A stretch of 12,578 bases of DNA, from NCBI GenBank assembly GCA_964345005.1, contig CAYFPQ010000082.1, positions 1-12,578 of the forward strand, written 5' to 3'. The position numbers and the translations under genes were made by a program. Positions 1-7,470 of the stretch are shown here, piece by piece (position 1 is the first letter of the stretch; each line of letters starts with the position of its first letter). The DNA is from JABMPJ01 sp964345005 (GTDB lineage Bacteria > Verrucomicrobiota > Kiritimatiellia > UBA8416 > JABMPJ01). Below the pieces are notes generated by a model. It did no database searches and was not told where the DNA came from. It worked only from the letters and a program-made list of their open reading frames with translations.

Positions 1-972
1 CTCCGGCAGGTTGACCAGCCCCATCGCGTCCTCGAAGACGTTCATGTTGCGCTTTACCCCGATGGTCACATCGATGCCGTATTCCGTCTTTACCTTGGCG
101 ATGCCTTCGCCATCGAGGAACCCGCGATCCAGGATCAGATCCTTGATAACGCCCTTGCCCATCACCGAGACGAACTCGTCGATCATTTCCCATAGTACCG
201 GGTTCTCATGCACGTTGCCCGGCACAACCCGCAGCCCCGCATACAGGAAGAACTCCCCGGTTTCATTGGTGTGGAGCAGGCTGATCATCTTGTAGCAGCG
301 CCGTAATTGACAGCGCTTCAGCTGCGCCGCGCTCATCTTCTGCTCCTGCTTCTTGCCGACCGGATGGTTGTGCTCATCGAAGAGCATCTTGACGCTGCCC
401 TCGTAGTTCTCGTTGTCCGGAACGAAGATATAGGAACCGTCAGCAATGAAGATGCCGGCTTTGTCGAAGTAACGGTGTCTGCGGAAGATCTGCTGCACAG
501 GGCCATTGAACCAGCTCATCAACTGATCGGCTGGCGTATCTTTGGCGATCTTGCGCAGGAAATCGGGATCGCACGGCGTCTGGCGCGGATAGTCGTTCTT
601 GTCGTTGAAGCACTGGCATTCGATGCGAAGGGCCCCGGTATCCTTGTCGATCTGCCGGGTGCCCAGCTTCGGCCCGAAAGCGGCCAGCATCCCGCCGGTG
701 CTCACCACCCATGGAAAGCCCTGGAATGCATGGTTGCCGTGCAGACGCATGGCCATATCCGCGGCGATAAAGAACCAGGCGGGCACCTCGGTCTTCTCGC
801 GTGGCCACGGATAGGTCTCGGCAAGACGCTCCAACAGCAGTGTGGAGGCCGTATAGCGCAGGAAATCGCGTTGCGCGACCTCGTGGACCACATCGATATA
901 GTCGAAGTGCCCGTTGTGGAACTTCTCGATCACATAGGGCCGGTTATGTTCGTAGAGAAGCATCGGCGGCAT
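1..972 (-). CDS. DDE-superfamily transposase, C-terminus cut by window edge
   Basis: This is the transposase of an insertion element, expected to cut and join DNA ends. Reading the minus strand from the ATG at 972 gives 324 codons with no stop, so the gene continues past position 1. Start support is AGGAG at 979-983, six bases upstream. The catalytic core looks like a DDE (IS4/IS1634-like) transposase. The first Asp is D178 in IADGS at the start of a beta strand. The second is D282 in LDRGFLDG, followed by a strand ending in IGVKRN, a pattern familiar from DDE_Tnp_1-type enzymes. The third acidic residue should lie in the missing C-terminus. It follows the small Cys-motif gene by 13 bases, so the two are probably one transcript. 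The superfamily is fairly sure; the exact IS family is not. Whether the element is intact cannot be judged from this window. Confidence 0.85.
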   Translation of the reverse strand, partial: MPPMLLYEHNRPYVIEKFHNGHFDYIDVVHEVAQRDFLRYTASTLLLERLAETYPWPREKTEVPAWFFIAADMAMRLHGNHAFQGFPWVVSTGGMLAAFGPKLGTRQIDKDTGALRIECQCFNDKNDYPRQTPCDPDFLRKIAKDTPADQLMSWFNGPVQQIFRRHRYFDKAGIFIADGSYIFVPDNENYEGSVKMLFDEHNHPVGKKQEQKMSAAQLKRCQLRRCYKMISLLHTNETGEFFLYAGLRVVPGNVHENPVLWEMIDEFVSVMGKGVIKDLILDRGFLDGEGIAKVKTEYGIDVTIGVKRNMNVFEDAMGLVNLPE

Positions 973-985
973 GGATGGCTCCTTT

Positions 986-1354
986 CTATAGTGGCGGGGG
1001 CACGGTGCGCTCCCGTTCCAGTGCATCGACCAGCTTGATGATTTCGGCGCAAAGCTTGACCAGGCGCGCACGCGTGCGGCGGAACCGTCGATAGCGCTCT
1101 GTCATCGTCTGCCACTGCGTGCGCTTGCCTTTGGGCACGATCCGCATGCGCTTGCGGCCCTTCTCCGGCACGGAAAGCACCCAGCTCTCGTGCAGATGCC
1201 CCTCCTGGCAGCGGCAGGTGCTCTTCCCGCACTGGCGGCGCAGGGCATAGACGTTTCCGCGAACGAGAGGGCGGCGCTGCTTCACCATTCGAAGCAGATC
1301 CCCGAGCTCCCGGTCGCACTTCTGAAGCTGCAGGCGCAGCTGAGCGGCGTCCAT
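986..1354 (-). CDS. Small transposon-associated protein, DUF6788-like
   Basis: A 122-residue basic protein encoded directly upstream of the transposase. An N-terminal helical stretch rich in Leu/Gln (about 1-28) leads to a compact motif with the pattern RRQCGKSTCRCQEG at about 39-52, carrying three cysteines. A short beta-like segment (WVLSVPEKGRKRMRIVPK) and a long basic C-terminal helix follow. This matches my memory of DUF6788-type proteins, which are often encoded beside transposases and may bind DNA or metal. That role is inference. The start at 1354 is supported by AGGAG at 1361-1365, six bases upstream. The stop at 986-988 lies just ahead of the transposase ribosome-binding site, so the genes are probably cotranscribed. 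It could help the transposase find element ends, or repress the element through the palindrome upstream. Confidence 0.72.
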   Translation of the reverse strand: MDAAQLRLQLQKCDRELGDLLRMVKQRRPLVRGNVYALRRQCGKSTCRCQEGHLHESWVLSVPEKGRKRMRIVPKGKRTQWQTMTERYRRFRRTRARLVKLCAEIIKLVDALERERTVPPPL

Positions 1355-1368
1355 ATCTGTCTCCTGAT

Positions 1369-1388
1369 ATCTATATCCGGATACAGAT
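1369..1388. promoter_or_regulatory. 20-bp palindrome, possible operator of the insertion element
   Basis: ATCTATATCCGGATACAGAT is an inverted repeat with a single mismatched pair (ATCT-R-TATCCGGATA-Y-AGAT), centred on CCGG. It lies 14 bases upstream of the small gene's start codon. A further ATCTGT half-site at 1355-1360 touches that start codon. On the minus strand the element contains TATAGA, a possible -10 box. A dimeric repressor bound here could therefore block transcription of the transposase operon. The palindrome is seen directly; the regulatory role is inferred. Confidence 0.4.
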
Positions 1389-1572
1389 TCGCACGAAAAA
1401 CCTCCGCGCGCAACATTTTTCTGAAAATTCTTCCGACTCGGCGGGCGGCAAGAGGAGGAGAAATCCGAAAAGCCCGTCAGTTCAGGGCTGTCGCGCTATC
1501 CGACGACGGTGCGCCGCGCGCCCCTCCCCAGTGTCTGAATCGCAGTGAGGGTACCGATTCTTATGGATGTAC

Positions 1573-2163
1573 TCAACCCTCATTTTTGAAAAGTTCAGCG
1601 GGGTTCGGTGCTGGGAGCCAGTCGGCAACCACTTCGCAGGGTAGGCCCACGATGTTGGTGAAAGAGCCGTCGTGGCTTGCGACGATCATGTCACCGTGTT
1701 CATCGATATCGTACGCTCCAGCCCGATCGATCGGGTTCACCTTATTGATATAGGACTGAATGATCTCTTCAGTGAGTTTCTTGAACGTAACCGCGGATCT
1801 CTCGACGTGAAGCCGGATCTCGCCGTCAGCCAGAGAAAGAGCCACTCCGGTCATTACCGTGTGAGTATTGTCCGAGAAACGACGCAGAAAAACCGCCGCT
1901 TCCTCATGTGAGCGCGGCTTCATGATGGTCTGCCCTTCAAACTCGATCCCTGTATCGGCGGCCAGGATAGTGGCATCGGGATGGAGCGCCCGACACCACT
2001 CGCACTTCAACGATGCGTTCTCCATGACGCTGCCGTGGAGATCGTCCAGGTAGTGGACCTCCTCTACATCGGGCACGACAACATCGAAAGAGAACCCCAT
2101 CTCCTTCAGGAGTCGTTGCCTGCGAGGAGAGGCGGAGGCCAGAATCAGGCGGGGTTCAGCCAT
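1573..2163 (-). CDS. maf: Maf-family nucleoside triphosphate pyrophosphatase
   Basis: A Maf protein of 196 residues. The family hydrolyses non-canonical or surplus nucleoside triphosphates (dTTP, UTP, modified pyrimidines) to the monophosphate and pyrophosphate in the cytoplasm. Family motifs are in order: LASASPRR at 8-15, AADT at 68-71 with the likely catalytic base D70, the KP pair at 82-83, the NPIDRAGAYDI segment at 143-153, and SFTNIVGLP at 167-175. Length is normal. An in-frame ATG at 2184 lies further upstream but has no ribosome-binding site. The ATG at 2163 is preceded by AGGAAG at 2169-2174 and is preferred. This start overlaps the end of dus by eight bases (ATGGCTGA), indicating translational coupling. 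The third motif ends in DIDEHG rather than the usual GIQG, so substrate preference cannot be inferred from the common subgroups. Confidence 0.92.
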   Translation of the reverse strand: MAEPRLILASASPRRQRLLKEMGFSFDVVVPDVEEVHYLDDLHGSVMENASLKCEWCRALHPDATILAADTGIEFEGQTIMKPRSHEEAAVFLRRFSDNTHTVMTGVALSLADGEIRLHVERSAVTFKKLTEEIIQSYINKVNPIDRAGAYDIDEHGDMIVASHDGSFTNIVGLPCEVVADWLPAPNPAELFKNEG

Positions 2164-3181
2164 CGGCGCTTCCTTTCGCCACATTCGTAATTACACCGTC
2201 GACTGCATCCACCACCTCCTGGATCGTCCGCATGTCATTCAGCTCCCGGCGCACGGCTCGCCATCCGGGAAGTCCGGCAACGTATTTGAGGAGGTGGGGA
2301 CGTAGGACCATGACGGCCGCGGTTTCGGCGGCTAATGCCCCGGCACGACGGTACTTTCGCTCTAATGCCTTAAGTTGGGTAAGATCACGCAGGTGGACCT
2401 CTACGGTCTCGCGTAGCTCCTCGAGCGTACGTGGCACGATCTCCCGGTCTTCCCATGCTGCGCGCGCGTCACGGAATATCCAGGGGTTGCCGATCGCACC
2501 GCGACCGATCAGGACGCCGTCAACGCCGTAGGTCTTCTGCAGTTTGACGGCCTCCGCCCCGGTTCGGGCGCTGCCGTTGCCCCAGATGGGCATGGTTCGC
2601 TCCTGCTTGACCTTGCCGACCAGTTCCCAGTCGACCGGTCCGCTGTGCTTGTTGCATGCAAAGCGGCCGTGGATGAAAAGGCAAGCCGCGCCGGCATCCT
2701 CGACGGCCGCTGCGAGCTCACGGATATTGCAGGTGTCGGGGGTGAGTCCGATGCGGGTTTTGACGGTGACTGGCAAAGAAACCGCCTCGCGGATGGCCCT
2801 GACCATTGCTGCGAGACGCGGAATATCGCCCATGAGGGCTGCCCCTGCGCCCTTGGCAACAATTTTGCGCACCGGGCAGCCGGAGTTGATGTCGATGAAG
2901 TCGAAACGGCCGAGCGCCTCCGCACGATGTGCGGCTTCAGCCATGACATCCGGTTCTACGCCATACATGTGGGCGGCCACGGGATGCTCACCGTCGCCGG
3001 TTTCCAGTAGGTGAAAGGTACGCTTGGAATCGTGTGTCAATCCGGCGGCATTGGTCACTTCGGTCATCGTCAGCGCGGCTCCGTGCGCGAGGGAGAGCAT
3101 GCGCATGGCTCGATCGGTGAATCCCGCCATGGGAGCCAGTCCGATCTTGAATCCGTCGCCGCTAAAGAGGGAATCGGTCAT
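2156..3181 (-). CDS. dus: tRNA-dihydrouridine synthase (DusB-like)
   Basis: A 341-residue FMN enzyme that reduces specific uridines in tRNA to dihydrouridine using NADPH. The TIM-barrel opening LAPMAGFTDRAMR at 15-27 is the FMN-binding start of the family. The catalytic cysteine is C102 in DINSGCPVRK. K141 (TVKTRIG) and H171 (FIHGR) are the usual flavin and substrate contacts. GNGS at 201-204 and IGRGAIGNPWIF at 225-236 form the phosphate-binding end of the barrel. A helical C-terminal domain follows. Length and the GNPWIF signature resemble the DusB branch, but subgroup and target uridine cannot be assigned by eye. The start at 3181 has AGGA about five bases upstream. It is the first gene of a dus-maf pair and diverges from the TonB receptor across 79 bases, which must hold both promoters. 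Confidence 0.93.
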   Translation of the reverse strand: MTDSLFSGDGFKIGLAPMAGFTDRAMRMLSLAHGAALTMTEVTNAAGLTHDSKRTFHLLETGDGEHPVAAHMYGVEPDVMAEAAHRAEALGRFDFIDINSGCPVRKIVAKGAGAALMGDIPRLAAMVRAIREAVSLPVTVKTRIGLTPDTCNIRELAAAVEDAGAACLFIHGRFACNKHSGPVDWELVGKVKQERTMPIWGNGSARTGAEAVKLQKTYGVDGVLIGRGAIGNPWIFRDARAAWEDREIVPRTLEELRETVEVHLRDLTQLKALERKYRRAGALAAETAAVMVLRPHLLKYVAGLPGWRAVRRELNDMRTIQEVVDAVDGVITNVAKGSADG

Positions 3182-3260
3182 GTCTTTCCTAAGATGTTCG
3201 GGATATCGTGCGTATCTGTTTCTAAGTAGTCGAGACTAAAGACGGAAAGAGGAGGTAAGC

Positions 3261-5126
3261 ATGAAATGTGTCGCAGTGTTTGGAATGATGGTGCTGTGTG
3301 CGGCGACCGCGCTGGCTGAGTCGAACACCGTAGTAGTGACGGCGACGCGGACGGCACGCGCGGTCGATGATGTCGCGGGGAGCGTTGAGGTGATACCGCG
3401 CGCGAAGGTCCAACAGGAAGCGGCCATCAATGTGGACGAGCTGTTTCGTGGCGTTGGCGGTGTCGATTTGCAGGGCAGCGGGATGCCTGGGGCGCAGATC
3501 AAACTCAACATGCGTGGGCTGACTCCGGGCTATCAGAGTAAGCGAATATTGGTTCTGATGGATGGCCGGCGCATCAACGAACAGTACCAGGGCAACGCGG
3601 AGTTTTCCCTCATCCCCGCGGATGGTCTGGATCGAGTTGAGGTGCTACGCGGCCCGGCATCGGCGCTCTACGGATCCGGCGCAATGGGCGGCGTGATTCA
3701 GCTTTTCAGTCGGCGGGGCAGGGATGTGGTCGGCGATGATCACAACCATGCCACAGGGGTACGCGCTGCTTCCGGGACATACGAGACACACCACCTGCAG
3801 TTCTGGCAGGGCGGTGTCATGGGCGAGACGGACTATTTCATCAACGGTAGTTATGTCGAGACGGATGGCTACCTGCAAAACCGGGACGGCAGCGACCGGG
3901 ACTGGGCTGCCTGGCGGATAGGCGGCAATCTTGGGTGGGCGACGGGCGAAGCGTCGGAGCTGCGCGCTTTTGCCGGCATCTATCACGGTCGTGGTCGTGA
4001 CGACAACAGTCGTCGCACGGCGGAGAAGAACTTCCAGCAGATCGACTGGACGTGGGGATGGGACGCCAATCGTGATGCTCAACTCGTGCTGCGTGCCTGG
4101 CGTAACGGGGACGAGGACACGTACGAGTGGGTCTATCCGGGCACGGGTATCTACGATCAGGAGACGCTTGGAGCCGAGGCGCAGCAGTCGCTGTGGCTGG
4201 GTGATCGGAATCAGTTGACGGCCGGCTTCGAGGTCCGCGAGGAATCGGTGGACATCGACGAGGTGAGTGGACCGATCGACGAATCCACTTCCGTGGTCGC
4301 GGCGTATCTCCAAGACGAGATCATCGTCAGCGAGACGCTGGATGTGAGTGCGGGTGTACGCTACGACAACACGGGTGGCTATGGCGAGGAGTGGAGCCCG
4401 CGCGTGGGCGCGGTCTGGCATCCGTGTGAGCACGCCGACGTCTACGCTTCGGTGAACATCGCACACCGGGCGCCGGGGTTGTCCGACCGGTTCGTGATGC
4501 AGGAGTTCAACGGAATGCTGTTTGTCGGCAATCCCGACCTCGATCCGGAGACACTGACTGCGTACGAGTTGGGAACGCGTATTCGTCCTTGTGATCGCAC
4601 ACAGATCTCACTCGCGCTGTTCCGCAACGACATGGATGATTCGTTCGATTTCGCGCGCGACCCGGATGGCGTCTTTCGCATTCGCAACGTGACCGAGAGC
4701 AAAACGCAGGGCGCCGAGGCATCGTTCCGTGCTCGGCTGTGTGATCACGCGACGCTGTTCGGGAATTGGTCCTACACGGAGGGGGTCTACGAGGAATCGG
4801 CTGGGGATCCACGGATTGTGGACAAGCAGCTTGCCTACCTGGCGCCGAACAAGGGCGCGCTGGGGTTGGACATCGAAGGGCTGGGCCGCACGAGTCACAC
4901 GCTCCTCTGTCGCTACGTTGGCGAGCGATACGGCGACGCAACAAACACAAAAGAGAACCGGATGGACGACTATGTGGTTGCCGACTGGCGCGGTCGATTC
5001 CACGCCACGGAGAACATAGATCTGACCCTCAACGTCAGCAACATCTTCGACACTTCATACGAGGAATTCCCGGGCGTAGAACAGCCCGGCGTGGTTGTGA
5101 TGACGGGGGTAGAGGGTAGATTCTAG
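3261..5126 (+). CDS. TonB-dependent outer-membrane receptor
   Basis: A 621-residue gated outer-membrane transporter, driven from the inner membrane by TonB-ExbB-ExbD. Residues 1-19 form a signal peptide ending ATALA, with likely cleavage before E20. NTVVVTATR at 22-30 resembles a TonB box. The plug domain (about 38-150) carries MRGLTPG, ILVLMDGRRINE and the hallmark DRVEVLRGPASALYGSGAMGGVI. The rest is a beta-barrel containing the LDPETLTAYELGTRI segment at 427-441. It ends in the expected C-terminal Phe after alternating hydrophobic residues. Length is close to BtuB-type receptors, but no cobalamin riboswitch fits in the short upstream gap and no iron or B12 genes adjoin, so the substrate is unknown. 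GGAGG at 3251-3255 decides the start. Three barrel cysteines (C389, C444, C494) sit in similar turn motifs, which is unusual. Confidence 0.95.
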   Translation: MKCVAVFGMMVLCAATALAESNTVVVTATRTARAVDDVAGSVEVIPRAKVQQEAAINVDELFRGVGGVDLQGSGMPGAQIKLNMRGLTPGYQSKRILVLMDGRRINEQYQGNAEFSLIPADGLDRVEVLRGPASALYGSGAMGGVIQLFSRRGRDVVGDDHNHATGVRAASGTYETHHLQFWQGGVMGETDYFINGSYVETDGYLQNRDGSDRDWAAWRIGGNLGWATGEASELRAFAGIYHGRGRDDNSRRTAEKNFQQIDWTWGWDANRDAQLVLRAWRNGDEDTYEWVYPGTGIYDQETLGAEAQQSLWLGDRNQLTAGFEVREESVDIDEVSGPIDESTSVVAAYLQDEIIVSETLDVSAGVRYDNTGGYGEEWSPRVGAVWHPCEHADVYASVNIAHRAPGLSDRFVMQEFNGMLFVGNPDLDPETLTAYELGTRIRPCDRTQISLALFRNDMDDSFDFARDPDGVFRIRNVTESKTQGAEASFRARLCDHATLFGNWSYTEGVYEESAGDPRIVDKQLAYLAPNKGALGLDIEGLGRTSHTLLCRYVGERYGDATNTKENRMDDYVVADWRGRFHATENIDLTLNVSNIFDTSYEEFPGVEQPGVVVMTGVEGRF

Positions 5127-5128
5127 GA

Positions 5129-5156
5129 GAAGTAAGCACGGCCCACTGCTCACTTC
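5129..5156 (+). terminator. Imperfect hairpin after the TonB receptor gene
   Basis: GAAGTAAGCA and TGCTCACTTC form a 10-bp stem with one mismatch around an 8-base loop, starting three bases after the receptor stop codon. No T run follows, so it is a weak or factor-dependent terminator at best. It may also slow RNA polymerase between the two converging genes. Confidence 0.35.
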
Positions 5157-5158
5157 CC

Positions 5159-5175
5159 AAAACGGGCGAAGCCCG
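5159..5175 (-). terminator. Short intrinsic terminator after pilT
   Basis: On the minus strand, a CGGGC stem, TTC loop and GCCCG stem are followed by TTTT. The hairpin starts two bases after the pilT stop codon. The stem is short but fully GC-paired. It probably ends the transcript that carries the permease gene and pilT. Confidence 0.55.
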
Positions 5176-5177
5176 GA

Positions 5178-6272
5178 CTATAGGTCCGCAAGAATCCTGT
5201 TCCCCTCGTCGAGAAAGATGCCCTTCAGGTTCATGGCCAGGGATTCGGGGTTGCCTGCGAACTGCATGCCTTGCTCTTCGGTGACGGTGCCGTTCTTGAT
5301 CATGTCGTAGATCGACTGGTTGAATGTCTGCATACCCTCCTCGCTGCCCGTTTCAATGGCGGCGGAGAGTACGTCAAGACGGTTAGTCTCGATCAGTTTG
5401 CGCACCGTTGGGGTGTTCTTCATGATCTCGACCGCCGGGATGAACCGGTTCTCGATATCGCGCAGCATGCGCTGCGTGACGATCGCCTCCATGTTAAGGG
5501 CGAGAGCGTGCCGGATCTGTTCGCGCTCACTCGGTGGAAACATGTCCAGAATACGGGGAATTGCCATGCTGGATGTGGTGGCGTGAAGCGATGAGAGTAC
5601 CAGGTGTCCGGTCTGTGCCGCGAGGAGCGCGACCCGGATACTGGATTGGTCGCGCATCTCGCCAATGAGCACAACGTCGGGGTCCTGACGCATCAGGTGC
5701 ACCAGTGCCTCCTGGTAGCTCATCGTATCGATGCCGACTTCGCGTTGAGTAATAATCGATTCGCGGTCCGTGAACAGGTACTCGATAGGGTCTTCGATCG
5801 TAATGATGCGTCGCCGGTAGCGCCGGTTGATCTCGTCGATGATCGCGGCCAGCGTGGTGGATTTTCCGCTACCGGTAGTTCCGCATAACAGAATGATTCC
5901 GCGATGGATGTCGGACAAGACCTTCAGTTTATCGGGGAGGCGCAGGGCATCGAAATCAGGGACCTCGGTCTTAACGTGGCGCATGACGATGCACGGCTGG
6001 CCTTGGGACATGAAGTAGTTCACGCGAAAGCGGCCGACACCTTGCTCGTCATGGGAGAAGTCGGCCTCATGGTTCACCTCGAAGGCCTGCCGGGCATGGT
6101 CGGGGAGGATCTGGTTGCCCATCTTGGCAATGTCTTGCGCAGGAAGGGGGGAGTCATCTGCATTGGTCAGCAGACCGTGAATGCGGAAAACCGGCACCTG
6201 GTCCGGCTTCATGTGAATGTCAGAGGCCCCGTTATCGACTGCGGCCTTCAGGATCTGTTGTAACAACGTCAT
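5178..6272 (-). CDS. pilT: Type IV pilus retraction ATPase, PilT/PilU family
   Basis: A 364-residue hexameric secretion-type ATPase that powers pilus disassembly and twitching motility on the cytoplasmic face of the inner membrane. The N-terminal domain opens with the family segment NGASDIHMKPD (14-24). The ATPase core has Walker A GTTGSGKST at 131-139, the Asp box TIEDPIEYLF at 158-167, Walker B DPDVVLIGEMRD at 197-208 and the His box TGHLVLSSLHATTS at 221-234. It lacks the long N-terminal domain of PilB/GspE extension ATPases. The stretch TPTVRKLIET at 288-297 corresponds to the retraction motif region of PilT. GGAGGA at 6279-6284 gives a clear start. No other pilus gene is in the window. 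It lies 30 bases after an LptF/LptG permease gene and is probably cotranscribed with it. PilT versus PilU is not settled. Confidence 0.92.
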   Translation of the reverse strand: MTLLQQILKAAVDNGASDIHMKPDQVPVFRIHGLLTNADDSPLPAQDIAKMGNQILPDHARQAFEVNHEADFSHDEQGVGRFRVNYFMSQGQPCIVMRHVKTEVPDFDALRLPDKLKVLSDIHRGIILLCGTTGSGKSTTLAAIIDEINRRYRRRIITIEDPIEYLFTDRESIITQREVGIDTMSYQEALVHLMRQDPDVVLIGEMRDQSSIRVALLAAQTGHLVLSSLHATTSSMAIPRILDMFPPSEREQIRHALALNMEAIVTQRMLRDIENRFIPAVEIMKNTPTVRKLIETNRLDVLSAAIETGSEEGMQTFNQSIYDMIKNGTVTEEQGMQFAGNPESLAMNLKGIFLDEGNRILADL

Positions 6273-6302
6273 TCTGTGTCCTCCGGTCTTCTGCCTCCGG
6301 TT

Positions 6303-7400
6303 CTATCTCATCTGCATAAGCGTTCTGAATCCTGCTACGAGAAAAACGATATTGGAAAGCCAGGCCCCGATGAAGGGCGCAATCAATTCGCGCTTTGCCA
6401 AAAAGGCGCCAACCTGCGTCATGGCATAGAATGCGACGAAGAACAGAAGGGTGGTAAGCACGCCGTTGATCACGCTCTGTCGGGCGGTACGCGCCCCGGC
6501 AGGAATCCCGAAGAACGTTACGATGAGGCAGGCCCATGGCATGGCGAGGCGGAGGTGCAGATCTACGCGCTTCTGGGCGAGGGCTCCGTCCGAAATATCG
6601 GGATGGCGGCGCAGGTAGCGGAGCATGTCGCGCGTGGTCATAAACTCGGTGGGTGTTACCTCCGTCTCGAAATCGGAAGGCTTCTCCATCCAGCGAGACA
6701 TTTCGATGCCCGCTTCGGAACCGGCCACAAGACGCGGCTCGCCCATGGGGTTTCCGTCTTCGTTGTACTCATGAATCTTGACGTCAAAGAACCACCATTC
6801 CATGTCCAGATATTCGGCGCGACCGACGTGCCAGTCACGCAGTAGCGTGCGATCCGCGCGCTCTTCGCTAATACGGCTGTTGTGCAGCACGCCCGGTTTG
6901 TTGAGGTCGGTACGGCCAATCATCCACATGCGTCGGTCGATCGCGTTGTAGTAGGCGAGGTTATGGAAGAGACGTTCCTCCGGTTCTTTGAACCTGTTCG
7001 CCTCGAACTCCTGGGCCCAGTAAGCTGCGTCGGGTGCGATGGTCTCCTTCAGCAGCGCGGTGCCGGCGGTGAAGGCGAGTCCGACCACGAGGAATGGAAC
7101 CATGATGCGGTGGAGGCTGATGCCGCTGGCTCGCATGGCGGTGAGTTCGCCATGGCGCGAGAGCTGCCACAACGTATAGAGCGTTGCCAGCAATACGCCG
7201 GCCGGCAGCATGAATTCGGTATGTGGCGCCAACGAGCCAAGATAATACCGTATGCCTTGTTGTAACGTGATTTTCGCCGCGATCAGTTTGGCGAAGTGAT
7301 AGACGAGATCATAGACAATCTGCAGGAGGGCGAGCCCCATCACGCAGTAGAGCACGGTGACGAGATACTCACGCAGCAAGTAACGGTCTAGGATTCTCAC
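6303..7400 (-). CDS. LptF/LptG-family lipopolysaccharide export permease
   Basis: A 365-residue inner-membrane protein of the YjgP/YjgQ family. It is a permease subunit of the LptB2FG transporter that extracts lipopolysaccharide for export. Hydrophobic segments are at about 11-36, 60-80 and 99-117, then a large periplasmic domain at about 120-283, then 285-302, 308-331 and 338-362. That gives the six helices and split topology of the family. SRHGELTAMRASGIS at 81-95 matches the cytoplasmic coupling-helix region that contacts LptB. LptF and LptG cannot be told apart confidently, and its partner subunit is not in this window. The start codon is GTG at 7400, supported by AGGGG about seven bases upstream (7408-7412). 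It lies between purB (70-base gap) and pilT (30-base gap), all in one direction. Confidence 0.88.
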   Translation of the reverse strand: MRILDRYLLREYLVTVLYCVMGLALLQIVYDLVYHFAKLIAAKITLQQGIRYYLGSLAPHTEFMLPAGVLLATLYTLWQLSRHGELTAMRASGISLHRIMVPFLVVGLAFTAGTALLKETIAPDAAYWAQEFEANRFKEPEERLFHNLAYYNAIDRRMWMIGRTDLNKPGVLHNSRISEERADRTLLRDWHVGRAEYLDMEWWFFDVKIHEYNEDGNPMGEPRLVAGSEAGIEMSRWMEKPSDFETEVTPTEFMTTRDMLRYLRRHPDISDGALAQKRVDLHLRLAMPWACLIVTFFGIPAGARTARQSVINGVLTTLLFFVAFYAMTQVGAFLAKRELIAPFIGAWLSNIVFLVAGFRTLMQMR

Positions 7401-7470
7401 CGGTGTTCCCCTATTTCACCTTTCCGCGTTGCACCATCTCACGCGTTCACCTTCATGCCTTGCCGCACAC

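Larger units (their letters stand above)
1..1560 (-). mobile_element. Insertion element (partial): DUF6788-like gene plus DDE transposase
   Basis: The two minus-strand genes at 1-972 and 986-1354 form a transposon module. Its promoter-proximal end must fall between the small gene's start at 1354 and the maf stop codon at 1573. I could not fix this end: the other terminus is outside the window, so terminal inverted repeats cannot be compared, and no target-site duplication is visible. The end at 1560 is therefore a placeholder. The element lies just downstream of maf without disrupting it and reads in the same direction as dus-maf. Confidence 0.6.

Noticed and set aside
307..1038. A 243-codon open frame on the plus strand across the insertion element
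   Set aside because: It is antisense to the transposase, which has DDE motifs and a ribosome-binding site in the other direction. The plus-strand product has no recognisable family.
1537..1560. GAATCG/CGATTC inverted repeat as a maf terminator or element end
   Set aside because: Six base pairs around a 12-base loop with no T run. The far element end is not available for comparison, so neither reading can be supported.
3645..4466. A 273-codon open frame on the minus strand opposite the TonB receptor
   Set aside because: No signal, motif or ribosome-binding site. The receptor on the plus strand explains the region fully.
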